This document shows positions 25,548 to 34,054 of a stretch of 64,000 nt of DNA, piece by piece. The stretch lies in NCBI RefSeq assembly GCF_014489415.1, contig NZ_CP060822.1:496001-560000 (forward strand), in the 5' to 3' direction. Numbering within the stretch: the first letter of the stretch is position 1; the number at the start of each line of letters is the position of its first letter. The DNA is from Cylindrospermopsis curvispora GIHE-G1 (GTDB taxonomy: Bacteria; Cyanobacteriota; Cyanobacteriia; Cyanobacteriales; Nostocaceae). The notes under the pieces are model-generated. The model saw only the letters and a program-made list of their open reading frames with translations, was not told the DNA's origin and did not search any database. A program made the position numbers and the translations under genes.

Positions 25548-27101
25548 TTATTCCCAATCCGCTTGAATGAGGTTACGTTTGCTGCGACTGAAAACCAACC
25601 CTACTTCATGAACGGTTTTTCCTGGTTCTCCTCTATACTTTTGTGCATAGTTACATTCCCGTATTTGTTTTAGGGCTAGGTTCTCTTTTACGTTCTCCCC
25701 ACCTACTACTTTGATTTCTATGACGTAAATATGATTACCCAGGATGGCTGTTATGTCCGCTTGACCGTAATTGGTGATATCTTCGGGAATGATGCGCGCA
25801 TTTAAGGAACTCAAGAAAGCATATAGCACAGAAGCGTAGTATCCCTCGAAATTAGCCAGGTCATTTTTGGTGAAGTTCCGCCAAGGGATAGAAGCAAACA
25901 GGCGTCTTACTGTGTCGATAAATCCATTAACATCGCCTTCGAATAAGTTTTCATACAAGGGTCTCTGAATACCCAATTTCTCTTCAACGAAGTCGGTGTA
26001 GGCGTTGACTAATTGGTCCCCTAGGGCGACTTTTACCTCCCGGTTGGGGATTTTCAGTCGGAACATGTAACGTTCCATGGCCGTAAAGGTGCTCTCAATG
26101 GTCAAATACCCTGATTGAAATAACAAGGTAACTGGGTTGATCCGTTCTACTTCAAAGGACTCCAGGATCTCCTCGGTTACCTCCAAATGCTCTAGGTTGG
26201 GGAGGAAGTAGCACTTGGCTTGGAATAGCTTGACTAGAAAGCTCGGACTACCTGTCTCAAACCAGTAGTTGTGAAATATCTTGCCCTTATCGATAAACAT
26301 GAGGATGTCGTAGGGGTTGTAGACGCTCTCGGAACCTGTCCAGTTATAACCATTATACCAGGACCGTACTGCTTCTCGATCTGCTCCTGCAAGATGTTCT
26401 CCGAAGGATTCGGTCAGGTCGGTTTCGGTGTAACCGCAGATGGAGGAGTATCTGGTATCAATGGTGATATCCGTGAGTTGGTTTAAACCGCTAAAAAGGC
26501 TGACTTTGGAGAATTTGGTCACTCCGGTCATGAAGACGAACTGCAGGTTGGCATCCTGTTGCTTGAGGACGGAGTATAGGTTTTTGAGTCCCTCTCTCAT
26601 TTCCGCAGCAATAGGTGGATTGTCGATGTTGTCCAGGATGGGTTTGTCGTATTCATCCACTAGCACCACAGCGCGCTCTCCATATTTGGCCATGGCTTTA
26701 CGAATCAGAGTTCCTAATTTTCCCGGTATATCCGTTGACTCGTAGGACACGTCTAGATGCTCTGCGTTTTCGTGCAAAATATCCAGTATGCGCAGATCCA
26801 GTTCTTGTCGGTTTTTTAATACCCCACCAGCAAAATCTATTTTAATCACGGGGAATTTTCTGCTCCAGTCCCACTGGTCATGGATATAAAGCCCCTCAAA
26901 TAATTTCTGATTCCCTTCAAAAATCTCCTTGAGGGTATCTATAAATAGACTTTTACCAAAACGCCGGGGACGAGATAGAAAGAAGGCTCCAGGCTGTTTT
27001 ATCAACTGGAGGGCAAGTCGTGTTTTGTCCACATAAATACAGTTGCTACCGCGTAGTTTATCTAGGGTGTTGATCCCCAGGGGTAGATTTTTGGGGTTCA
27101 T
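25548..27101 (-). CDS. P-loop ATPase/PD-(D/E)XK protein, copy A3
   Basis: 517 residues. The front block is different (NPKNLPLGINTLDKLRGSNC, KTRLALQLIKQPGAFFLSRP), while the middle (RILDILHENAEHLDVSY) matches A1/A2 and the back block (ESTFTAMERYMFRLKIP) matches A2/A4. It also has YNWTGSESVYNP, as A4. Catalytic motifs RPRRFGKSL, VDEYDKP and D...EIK are intact. Boundaries between blocks are abrupt, pointing to gene conversion. Confidence 0.85.
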   Translation of the reverse strand: MNPKNLPLGINTLDKLRGSNCIYVDKTRLALQLIKQPGAFFLSRPRRFGKSLFIDTLKEIFEGNQKLFEGLYIHDQWDWSRKFPVIKIDFAGGVLKNRQELDLRILDILHENAEHLDVSYESTDIPGKLGTLIRKAMAKYGERAVVLVDEYDKPILDNIDNPPIAAEMREGLKNLYSVLKQQDANLQFVFMTGVTKFSKVSLFSGLNQLTDITIDTRYSSICGYTETDLTESFGEHLAGADREAVRSWYNGYNWTGSESVYNPYDILMFIDKGKIFHNYWFETGSPSFLVKLFQAKCYFLPNLEHLEVTEEILESFEVERINPVTLLFQSGYLTIESTFTAMERYMFRLKIPNREVKVALGDQLVNAYTDFVEEKLGIQRPLYENLFEGDVNGFIDTVRRLFASIPWRNFTKNDLANFEGYYASVLYAFLSSLNARIIPEDITNYGQADITAILGNHIYVIEIKVVGGENVKENLALKQIRECNYAQKYRGEPGKTVHEVGLVFSRSKRNLIQADWE

Positions 27102-27217
27102 ACTAATTAATATCTGCTTATTATCTTATCCTAGTTTATCTCTAATTCAAGAGGGCGATTGCGAAGCACTCGCTACGCGAGCTCGCGAACCATTCCCTAT
27201 GGGCGATTGCGAAGCAC

Positions 27218-27305
27218 TCTCTATGGGATTAACCATAATTGGTTGAATTAACCCACACCTGGAGACTGTCCGTGGGGGAGACAGGGAATTCATTCCCTGT
27301 CTCAA
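27218..27305. repeat. Two-hairpin repeat, copy 9, cut by an IS200/IS605 element
   Basis: The core and the perfect first palindrome are present up to GTCTCAAA. The second hairpin is replaced by the TnpB end of the IS. Confidence 0.75.
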
Positions 27306-28128
27306 ACGGAGATTTCTGAAGAGTCCATAAACGAACTTTCTGAGGCTGGCTTAAACAGCCTCTACTGATTCCGCTAAGATCAATTCCTAGCATCACCGCT
27401 ACTTTTTTCAAAATATTAGCAGCACCATTACAGTCCGCATTAATTTTGAACCCATCAGAAGTTTCATATACTCCACGACTAACTCGTTTCCCGCTTGCTT
27501 CCCACCCTTCGGGTTTTTCACCGAATTTAGGTATATTGTCGCAATCAAAAAACGATGATTGAGAAGTGTATGATTCTTCTGTTTCAATAAAATCTATTCC
27601 GTATTGTTTACATAATTGAGCAATACGGTCTTTTAATCTTGCTGTGGGAATTTGGACAAACTTCTGATTGTTTTTAGACCCCAAATCAATACTATCTTTT
27701 TGTCCTTTATTCCATCCAAAAACAATAGCACCAATCTTATTTTCAATACAGTGGTTAACGACTATTCTTGCAGTTTTGTTAACTGCATCACGCATTTGTC
27801 GGTTTCTTTTTTCGGTAATAGCAGCTAATCTGTTAGACCAAAAACCCTGCGGTTTATCACTTTTAAGTTTAGCTACTGATTTGTTGTACCACTGATTTAA
27901 ACTTTTTAAATGAAGTCCATCAACAATAAATGATGTTCCCAGATTAGAAACACAAGTTAACCAGTTATTTAACCCGTGGTCAATCCCTAAAACATTATTT
28001 CTGTCAACATCAGATTTTATTTCATCTACCTGATAGACAAATTCTGCATAAAATTGTCTATTTCTAGGTAAAATCCTCGCTCTTGAGGTTGCTCCAGACC
28101 CACAAGTGTTGAATCCTGCAATAAAACT
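27229..28128 (-). pseudogene. tnpB: TnpB RNA-guided endonuclease, 5'-truncated
   Basis: Open from 28128 without a proper start. RuvC I is VLGIDHGLNNWLTCV, RuvC II is FIETEESYTSQ and RuvC III is INADCNGAANI. The zinc-finger-like section (SSFFDCDNIPKFG) has lost its usual Cys pairs. The N-terminal wedge/REC part is missing, so RNA-guided cutting is unlikely. The last ~30 residues (after QKSP) are read from hairpin repeat copy 9. TnpB is the ancestor-type nuclease of Cas12. Confidence 0.75.
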
Positions 28129-28198
28129 TTACAATCTTTGCGTTTTACCCAGGTAAAATCCATTGTCTATTGAGAATAGAGTCATTAATTGATCAAAT

Positions 28199-28498
28199 TT
28201 GGTATCACCAATACCAATGCACAACTTGGACACAATCCTCAAAATCTTAACATTCAACACTTCTGCTCCAGACCATGTTCATTTATTTGTAGAACATCAA
28301 CCAGATGTTGCTATAAATCAAGTGGTTAAAGCTTTTAAAGGACGGTTATCTTGCTTGTTAAGACGAAAATTTCCTGAATTACTTAAACTTCCTAGCCTAT
28401 GGACTAATAGTTATTTTTATTCCACTGCTGGACAGGTTTCAGCAGATGTTATTAAAAGGTATATTATCCGCATCACGGTTAAATATCAAGGCGAATAA
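28199..28498 (+). pseudogene. tnpA: TnpA Y1 transposase, 5'-truncated
   Basis: The recognisable part starts near SAPDHVHLFVEHQPD, the HUH metal-binding motif, and runs through FKGRLSCLLRRKFPELL, LWTNSYFYSTAGQVSADVIKRYI with the catalytic tyrosine helix. The first ~60 residues of the family are missing and are replaced by an unrelated MVSPIPMHNLDTI. Probably inactive. Confidence 0.75.
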
Positions 28499-28500
28499 AT

Positions 28501-28553
28501 TCGCCGTTGGCACTTCCTGTCTAAAGCCAAGTGGCTTCCGTGCCTTTCGGCGA
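28501..28553 (+). repeat. Long nested hairpin at IS605 right end
   Basis: Three stacked inverted pairs: TCGCCG/CGGCGA, GGCAC/GTGCC and AAGCCA/TGGCTT around a 2-base tip. This is the kind of subterminal hairpin TnpA recognises as single-stranded DNA. Confidence 0.65.
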
Positions 28554-28590
28554 TTTTCTTGTGAGAAAAATCCACGGGAAATCGGTTAAC

Positions 28591-29016
28591 CTATGGTAAA
28601 AATAGATCGCTGAGCAATTGTTCTGGACTGTAGGGGCAATCTTCAGGATAGTTAGACAGGCCTGTTTCTCTCTCGGCACTTATTACTGCCAAAGGATAGA
28701 CTGACAAAATAATCTCCGCCACCATGGGTTTTAAACTGGGGTTTTCTTGTAAAAGCTTGCCTAGCCGTAGGCGCTGTTCTTGGATGGTTAACTGCCAACC
28801 TCGAGATCTGAAATTGGGCTGATAGTGCCACTTTAGCAGATGCATGATGAGCACCTCTAAGCGATTGGCAAGCTGGCGTTTTTCTGAGCGACCCATTGCT
28901 TCAATTTCTTCAGCGAGATTCATCCAGTCTAAATTATTTCCTTGCTGTTGTCGCAGAAGTTCTGCCTGCTGGTTAGCCCAAGCATAAAAGTCTGCCTCAT
29001 AATCGACAATTCGCAT
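28591..29016 (-). CDS. DUF29 family protein
   Basis: 141 residues. Family marks: DYEADFYAWANQQAELLRQ, LAEEIEAMGRSEKRQLANRLEVLIMHLLKWHYQP, QEQRLRLGKLLQENPSLKP and a C-terminal CPYSPEQLLSDLFLP. DUF29 proteins are small helical cyanobacterial proteins of unknown function. Three more are in this window. It sits between an IS605 remnant and the diverged Uma2. Confidence 0.8.
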   Translation of the reverse strand: MRIVDYEADFYAWANQQAELLRQQQGNNLDWMNLAEEIEAMGRSEKRQLANRLEVLIMHLLKWHYQPNFRSRGWQLTIQEQRLRLGKLLQENPSLKPMVAEIILSVYPLAVISAERETGLSNYPEDCPYSPEQLLSDLFLP

Positions 29017-29072
29017 TGTGTATACCTCAAAAATAGGAGGGGTTGAGAAAACCCACCATCTGTACTTTGTAC

Positions 29073-29852
29073 TTACAAGTTAATTCCTTGTTCTGCTATT
29101 AACTGTCTTAGTTTAGCTAATTCTGCTTCTGCTAAATCTGCCCGCTGTTTTTCTTGTTTTGCCAGTTGGGTTGCTCTTTCTTCTGGAGTAGGCAACCAAT
29201 TATTATCTTTATCATACCAACGCAACCATTGTGTGGTTAGTCCTTGATATTCTCCAACCCATAATCCTAAACCCAATTCAGCTTCTTCTAGCCATATTCC
29301 TAATCCATTAATAGATGGCGGTTGATAACGGTTCATTACTAAACCAAAACAGTGAAATTCGTTGGTATAACGGTTATGGACAAAATAATAGGGGATTCTC
29401 AGAATTTGCTCATATACTGTCCATTTATTAGGGGGTTGATTAACTTCTCGTAAATTTTTACCTAGGTCTTCTTTTTCTGTTCCTGGTGATATTAGTTCTA
29501 GCACAACAAATGGATATGTTCCTTCACACCAAGTAACATAACTTAATCTTAGTTCTGTTTGTTCATAAAAACGGGATACCCCTAAAACTGCAAACCAATC
29601 AGGGCGTTTATACCGTTGTGTATGCTTAGTGTCATAGTATAAATTTAAGTCACTACCTATAAATATATTATGTTTTGGATAAGAAGGTTGACAAAAGGTG
29701 CTACGCAATAATTCTGGTTGTAAAAGGTGAAATTCGTCTGGGAAGCCTGGTTCCTCCGGATATTCGCTAGGTAGATCATACATTGTTGGTAATGTTTCTT
29801 GAGGAGGTAATGGCTCATAGCTGGGTTTGCTATACACATCACTTTGATACAT
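29073..29852 (-). CDS. Uma2-like protein U7, diverged relative of U1-U6
   Basis: About 259 residues from MYQSDVYSKPSYEPLPPQ. It shares the plan of U1 (LPTMYDLPSE-PEEPG-PDEFH, YKRPDW, VVLELISPGTEKEDLGK, YEQILRIPYYFVHNR) but differs at many positions. Its coiled-coil tail is unrepeated (AKQEKQRADLAEAELAKLRQLIAEQG). It probably represents an older paralog next to the recent expansion. The frame extends upstream to 29888, but the conserved start is at 29852. Confidence 0.75.
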   Translation of the reverse strand: MYQSDVYSKPSYEPLPPQETLPTMYDLPSEYPEEPGFPDEFHLLQPELLRSTFCQPSYPKHNIFIGSDLNLYYDTKHTQRYKRPDWFAVLGVSRFYEQTELRLSYVTWCEGTYPFVVLELISPGTEKEDLGKNLREVNQPPNKWTVYEQILRIPYYFVHNRYTNEFHCFGLVMNRYQPPSINGLGIWLEEAELGLGLWVGEYQGLTTQWLRWYDKDNNWLPTPEERATQLAKQEKQRADLAEAELAKLRQLIAEQGINL

Positions 29853-29965
29853 TATTAAACATCTCCTGTATTTAATCGCTGTTGCCAAGATTGAATTATA
29901 TGCTTGTCTCTTTAACCATAGTATCTTAAAGCATAACCGCCGATCAATAGATACTCAACCTGTCT

Positions 29966-30074
29966 ATTATCCCACACCTGAAGACTGTCCGTGGGGGAGA
30001 CAGGGAATCAATTCCCTGTCTCAAAGCGAAAGTCGGTTTTTAACCGACTTGTTCTGTCGTAGATGATTTGTGGG
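29966..30074. repeat. Two-hairpin repeat, copy 10
   Basis: Palindrome GAGACAGGGAATC/ATTCCCTGTCTC. The second hairpin is AGTCGGTT-TTT-AACCGACT. The upstream TTAACCATAATTGG part is absent. Confidence 0.75.
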
Positions 30075-30109
30075 TTGGATTAAGATAAACCATATTAGTT
30101 TATCTTAGT

Positions 30110-30184
30110 TTATTTCCAATCCGCTTAAATGAGGTTACGTTTACTGCGACTGAATACCAAGCCCACTTGATGAACGGTTTTCCC
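30110..30184 (-). pseudogene. ATPase 3' stub behind U4
   Basis: Same ATPase C-terminal remnant ending DWK-stop, with small differences from the stubs at 21486 and 24731. Confidence 0.7.
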
Positions 30185-30207
30185 TCTAGCTTTTGTGGTG
30201 GCGGATT

Positions 30208-31116
30208 TTATTCATCCAAACTTACACCCAGAGCTGCCAATTTTTCAGCTAATTTGTCCGCTCGTTGCTTTTCCTGTTCTGCTCGTTGCTTTTCCTGTTC
30301 TGCTCGTTGCTTTTCCTGTTCTGCTCGTAGTTTTTCCTGTTCTGCTCGTAGTTTTTCCTGTTCTGCTCGTAGTTTTTCCTGTTCTGCTGTTTCAGCTAAA
30401 GTAGCTATCCAATCACCATCTTCATTATACCAACGTAGCCATAAACCTTCTGTACCTTGATATTTTCCTGACCAAACTCCCAACCCCAATTTTAGCTCAG
30501 GAAACCAGAATTTTGGCTCTGTCAGTTCCACCGCTTGATATTTTATTCCCAATAGTTGGAATACTCGCAGTTGATTTTCATATCTGTCGAAAATGATATA
30601 GTAAGGTGAGCGCAAATACTGCTCATAAGTTTGCCATTTTGTTGGGGGTTTATTAGCGCTTCTTAATGTTTTTCCTAAATCTTCCGCTTCTGTACCTGGT
30701 GATAATAATTCCACTATTAAAAATGGAGCAAATCCTTCTTGCCAAATTACGTAACTCAACCGCATATCTTGCTGAGTTTGAGAAGCAGGTGCGCCTAATA
30801 CTAAAAACCAATCTGGTCTTTTATACCATGAAAAATGATGCACATCATAGTACAAGTTTAAATCTGTACCAATAAACATTTCCTCTCGGGGATAAACTGA
30901 AGATTGGCAAGTTTCACGCAATAATTGGGGTTGAAAATCATGAAATTCGTCTGGCAAACCTGGTTCCTCCGGATTTTCACTAGGTAAGTCATACATGGTG
31001 GGCAAGGTTTCCCAGGGTGGACGGGGATGAATTGTGGGGTTTAATTCTTCGTCAATATCCTTACTGGGTAAATCAGTGGGTATGGTTTTTAGTGGAGGTG
31101 CTTCACTTTGATACAT
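30208..31116 (-). CDS. Uma2-like protein, copy U4, six heptad repeats
   Basis: 302 residues. The Uma2 core is identical in plan to U1/U2 (RPDW, VELLSPGTE, DLGK). Six heptads, three EQEKLRA then three EQEKQRA, so L and Q forms are segregated. Same leader with AAGGAGA and TATAAT. First of three consecutive Uma2 genes (U4-U5-U6) without an ATPase between them. Confidence 0.8.
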   Translation of the reverse strand: MYQSEAPPLKTIPTDLPSKDIDEELNPTIHPRPPWETLPTMYDLPSENPEEPGLPDEFHDFQPQLLRETCQSSVYPREEMFIGTDLNLYYDVHHFSWYKRPDWFLVLGAPASQTQQDMRLSYVIWQEGFAPFLIVELLSPGTEAEDLGKTLRSANKPPTKWQTYEQYLRSPYYIIFDRYENQLRVFQLLGIKYQAVELTEPKFWFPELKLGLGVWSGKYQGTEGLWLRWYNEDGDWIATLAETAEQEKLRAEQEKLRAEQEKLRAEQEKQRAEQEKQRAEQEKQRADKLAEKLAALGVSLDE

Positions 31117-31282
31117 GATTCATTGTCTCCTTGTTTAGAACTTTTGTGTAGACTTTGTATGTATGGTCTCTACAAAATTTCTATGGTCGTTATCAACATT
31201 ATACTGTATTATACCATAGGTTGGGTTAAGAAAACCCAACATCATTATTCAAGGTGGTTTTATGGGGAGCGATTGCGAAGCA

Positions 31283-31413
31283 CTCCCTATGGGATTAACC
31301 ATAATTGGTTGAATTAACCCACACCTGGAGACTGTCCGTGGGGGAGACAGGGAATTCATTCCCTGTCTCAAAGCCTAAGTCGGTTTTCAACCGACTTGTT
31401 CTGTCGTAGATGA
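31283..31413. repeat. Two-hairpin repeat, copy 11
   Basis: AT-type palindrome plus TTC-loop second hairpin, between U4 and U5. Confidence 0.8.
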
Positions 31414-31456
31414 TTTGTAGGTTGGATTAAGAAAACCCAATATAGTTTATCTTAAT

Positions 31457-31531
31457 TTATTCCCAATCCGCTTAAATGAGGTTATGTTTACTGCCACTGA
31501 ATACCAAGCCCACTTCATGAACGGTTTTCCC
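31457..31531 (-). pseudogene. ATPase 3' stub behind U5
   Basis: ATPase C-terminal remnant (readable as TVHEVGLVFS...DWE-stop). The body of an ATPase that should lie between U4 and U5 is missing. Confidence 0.7.
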
Positions 31532-31554
31532 TCTAGCTTTTGTGGTGGCGGATT

Positions 31555-32370
31555 TTATTCATCCAAACTTACACCCAGAGCTGCCAATTTTTCAGCTAAT
31601 TTGTCCGCTCGTTGCTTTTCCTGTTCTGCTGTTTCAGCTAAAGTAGGTATCCAATCACCATCTTCATTATACCAACGTAGCCATAAACCTTCTGTACCTT
31701 GATATTTTCCTGACCAAACTCCCAACCCCAATTTTAGCTCAGAAAACCAGAATTTTGGCTCTGTCAGTTCCACCGCTTGATATTTTATTCCCAATAGTTG
31801 GAATACTCGCAGTTGATTTTCATATCTGTCGAAAATGATATAGTAAGGTGAGCGCAAATACTGCTCATAAGTTTGCCATTTTGTTGGGGGTTTATTAGCG
31901 CTTCTTAATGTTTTTCCTAAATCTTCCGCTTCTGTACCTGGTGATAATAATTCCACTATTAAAAATGGAGCAAATCCTTCTTGCCAAATTACGTAACTCA
32001 ACCGCATATCTTGCTGAGTTTGAGAAGCAGGTGCGCCTAATACTAAAAACCAATCTGGTCTTTTATACCATGAAAAATGATGCACATCATAGTACAAGTT
32101 TAAATCTGTACCAATAAACATTTCCTCTCGGGGATAAACTGAAGATTGGCAAGTTTCACGCAATAATTGGGGTTGAAAATCATGAAATTCGTCTGGCAAA
32201 CCTGGTTCCTCCGGATTTTCACTAGGTAAGTCATACATGGTGGGCAAGGTTTCCCAGGGTGGACGGGGATGAATTGTGGGGTTTAATTCTTCGTCAATAT
32301 CCTTATCAATATCCTTACTGGGTAAATCCGTGGGTATGGTTTTTAGTGGAGGTGCTTCACTTTGATACAT
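31555..32370 (-). CDS. Uma2-like protein, copy U5, one heptad repeat
   Basis: 271 residues. Same core as U4, but with a duplicated KDID near residue 20 (DLPSKDIDKDIDEE) and a single EQEKQRA unit, so the coiled coil is nearly absent. This shows the protein is tolerated with a minimal tail. The SD region in front reads AAGGAGA. Confidence 0.8.
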   Translation of the reverse strand: MYQSEAPPLKTIPTDLPSKDIDKDIDEELNPTIHPRPPWETLPTMYDLPSENPEEPGLPDEFHDFQPQLLRETCQSSVYPREEMFIGTDLNLYYDVHHFSWYKRPDWFLVLGAPASQTQQDMRLSYVIWQEGFAPFLIVELLSPGTEAEDLGKTLRSANKPPTKWQTYEQYLRSPYYIIFDRYENQLRVFQLLGIKYQAVELTEPKFWFSELKLGLGVWSGKYQGTEGLWLRWYNEDGDWIPTLAETAEQEKQRADKLAEKLAALGVSLDE

Positions 32371-32563
32371 GATTCATTATCTCCTTGTTTAGAACTTTTG
32401 TGTAGACTTTGTATGTATGGTCTCTACAAAATTTCTATGGTTGTTATCAACACTATACTGTATTATACCGTAGGTTGAGTTTAATAACCCAATATGTGTT
32501 ATATCAATTATGGATTATGGTGTATGTGAATTTATTTTAAATTAAAAGGGCGATTGCGAAGCA

Positions 32564-32700
32564 CTCCCTATGGGATTAACCGTAATTGTTTGAATTAACC
32601 CACACCTGGAGACTGTCCGTGGGGGAGACAGGGAATTCATTCCCTGTCTCAAAGCCTAAGTCGGTTTTCAACCGACTGGTTTTGTCGTAGATGATTTGTG
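32564..32700. repeat. Two-hairpin repeat, copy 12
   Basis: Between U5 and U6. AT-type palindrome and second hairpin intact; the front half reads ACCGTAATTGTTTG, a variant of the usual ACCATAATTGGTTG. Confidence 0.8.
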
Positions 32701-32737
32701 GGTTGGATTAAGATAAACCATATTGGTTTATCTTAGT

Positions 32738-32812
32738 TTATTCCCAATTCGCTTAAATGAGGTTACGTTTACTGCGACTGAATACCAAGCCCACTTGATG
32801 AACGGTTTTCCC
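32738..32812 (-). pseudogene. ATPase 3' stub behind U6
   Basis: Fifth ATPase C-terminal remnant, ending shortly before the 3' end of U6. Confidence 0.7.
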
Positions 32813-32835
32813 TCTAGCTTTTGTGGTGGCGGATT

Positions 32836-33714
32836 TTATTCATCCAAACTTACACCCAGAGCTGCCAATTTTTCAGCTAATTTGTCCGCTCGTTGCTTTT
32901 CCTGTTCTGCTCGCTGCTTTTCCTGTTCTGCTCGTTGCTTTTCCTGTTCTGCTCGTAGTTTTTCCTGTTCTGCTGTTTCAGCTAAAGTAGCTATCCAATC
33001 ACCATCTTCATTATACCAACGTAGCCATAAACCTTCTGTACCTTGATATTTTCCTGACCAAACTCCCAACCCCAATTTTAGCTCAGGAAACCAGAATTTT
33101 GGCTCTGTCAGTTCCACCGCTTGATATTTTATTCCCAATAGTTGGAATACTCGCAGTTGATTTTCATATCTGTCGAAAATGATATAGTAAGGTGAGCGCA
33201 AATACTGCTCATAAGTTTGCCATTTTGTTGGGGGTTTATTAGCGCTTCTTAATGTTTTTCCTAAATCTTCCGCTTCTGTACCTGGTGATAATAATTCCAC
33301 TATTAAAAATGGAGCAAATCCTTCTTGCCAAATTACGTAACTCAACCGCATATCTTGCTGAGTTTGAGAAGCAGGTGCGCCTAATACTAAAAACCAATCT
33401 GGTCTTTTATACCATGAAAAATGATGCACATCATAGTACAAGTTTAAATCTGTACCAATAAACATTTCCTCTCGGGGATAAACTGAAGATTGGCAAGTTT
33501 CACGCAATAATTGGGGTTGAAAATCATGAAATTCGTCTGGCAAACCTGGTTCCTCCGGATTTTCACTAGGTAAGTCATACATGGTGGGCAAGGTTTCCCA
33601 GGGTGGACGGGGATGAATTGTGGAGTCTAATTCTTCGTCAATATCCTTATCAATATCCTTACTGGGTAAATCCGTGGGTATGGTTTTTAGTGGAGGTGCT
33701 TCACTTTGATACAT
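32836..33714 (-). CDS. Uma2-like protein, copy U6, four heptad repeats
   Basis: 292 residues. It shares the KDIDKDID duplication with U5 and the core with U4. Four heptads, one L then three Q forms. It lies upstream of U5 and downstream of ATPase A4, with the same promoter-like leader. Confidence 0.8.
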   Translation of the reverse strand: MYQSEAPPLKTIPTDLPSKDIDKDIDEELDSTIHPRPPWETLPTMYDLPSENPEEPGLPDEFHDFQPQLLRETCQSSVYPREEMFIGTDLNLYYDVHHFSWYKRPDWFLVLGAPASQTQQDMRLSYVIWQEGFAPFLIVELLSPGTEAEDLGKTLRSANKPPTKWQTYEQYLRSPYYIIFDRYENQLRVFQLLGIKYQAVELTEPKFWFPELKLGLGVWSGKYQGTEGLWLRWYNEDGDWIATLAETAEQEKLRAEQEKQRAEQEKQRAEQEKQRADKLAEKLAALGVSLDE

Positions 33715-33877
33715 GATTCATTATCTCCTTGTTTAGAACTTTTGTGTAGACTTTATATGTATGGTCTCTACAAAATTTCTATGGTCGTTATCAACATTAT
33801 ACTGTATTGTACCATAGGTTGGATTAAGAAAACCCAACATCATTATTCAAGGTGGTTTTATGGGGAGCGATTGCGAA

Positions 33878-34005
33878 GCACTCCCTATGGGATTAACCAT
33901 AATTGGTTGAATTAACCCACACCTGGAGACTGTCCGTGGGGGAGACAGGGAATTCATTCCCTGTCTCAAAGCCTAAGTCGGTTTTCAACCGACTTGTTCT
34001 GTCGT
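33878..34005. repeat. Two-hairpin repeat, copy 13
   Basis: Between U6 and ATPase A4. Same form as copies 6, 8 and 11. Confidence 0.8.
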
Positions 34006-34054
34006 AGATGATTTGTAGGTTGGATTAAGAAAACCTAATATGGTTTATCTTACT

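Larger units (their letters stand above)
27306..28590. mobile_element. IS200/IS605-family element, degenerate
   Basis: It has the divergent layout of IS605: tnpB remnant on the minus strand and tnpA remnant on the plus strand, but the N-terminal codons of both genes are missing at the centre. The right side ends in a long nested hairpin (28501-28553), as is usual for the family. The left end joins hairpin-repeat copy 9. The exact right boundary is uncertain. Confidence 0.7.
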
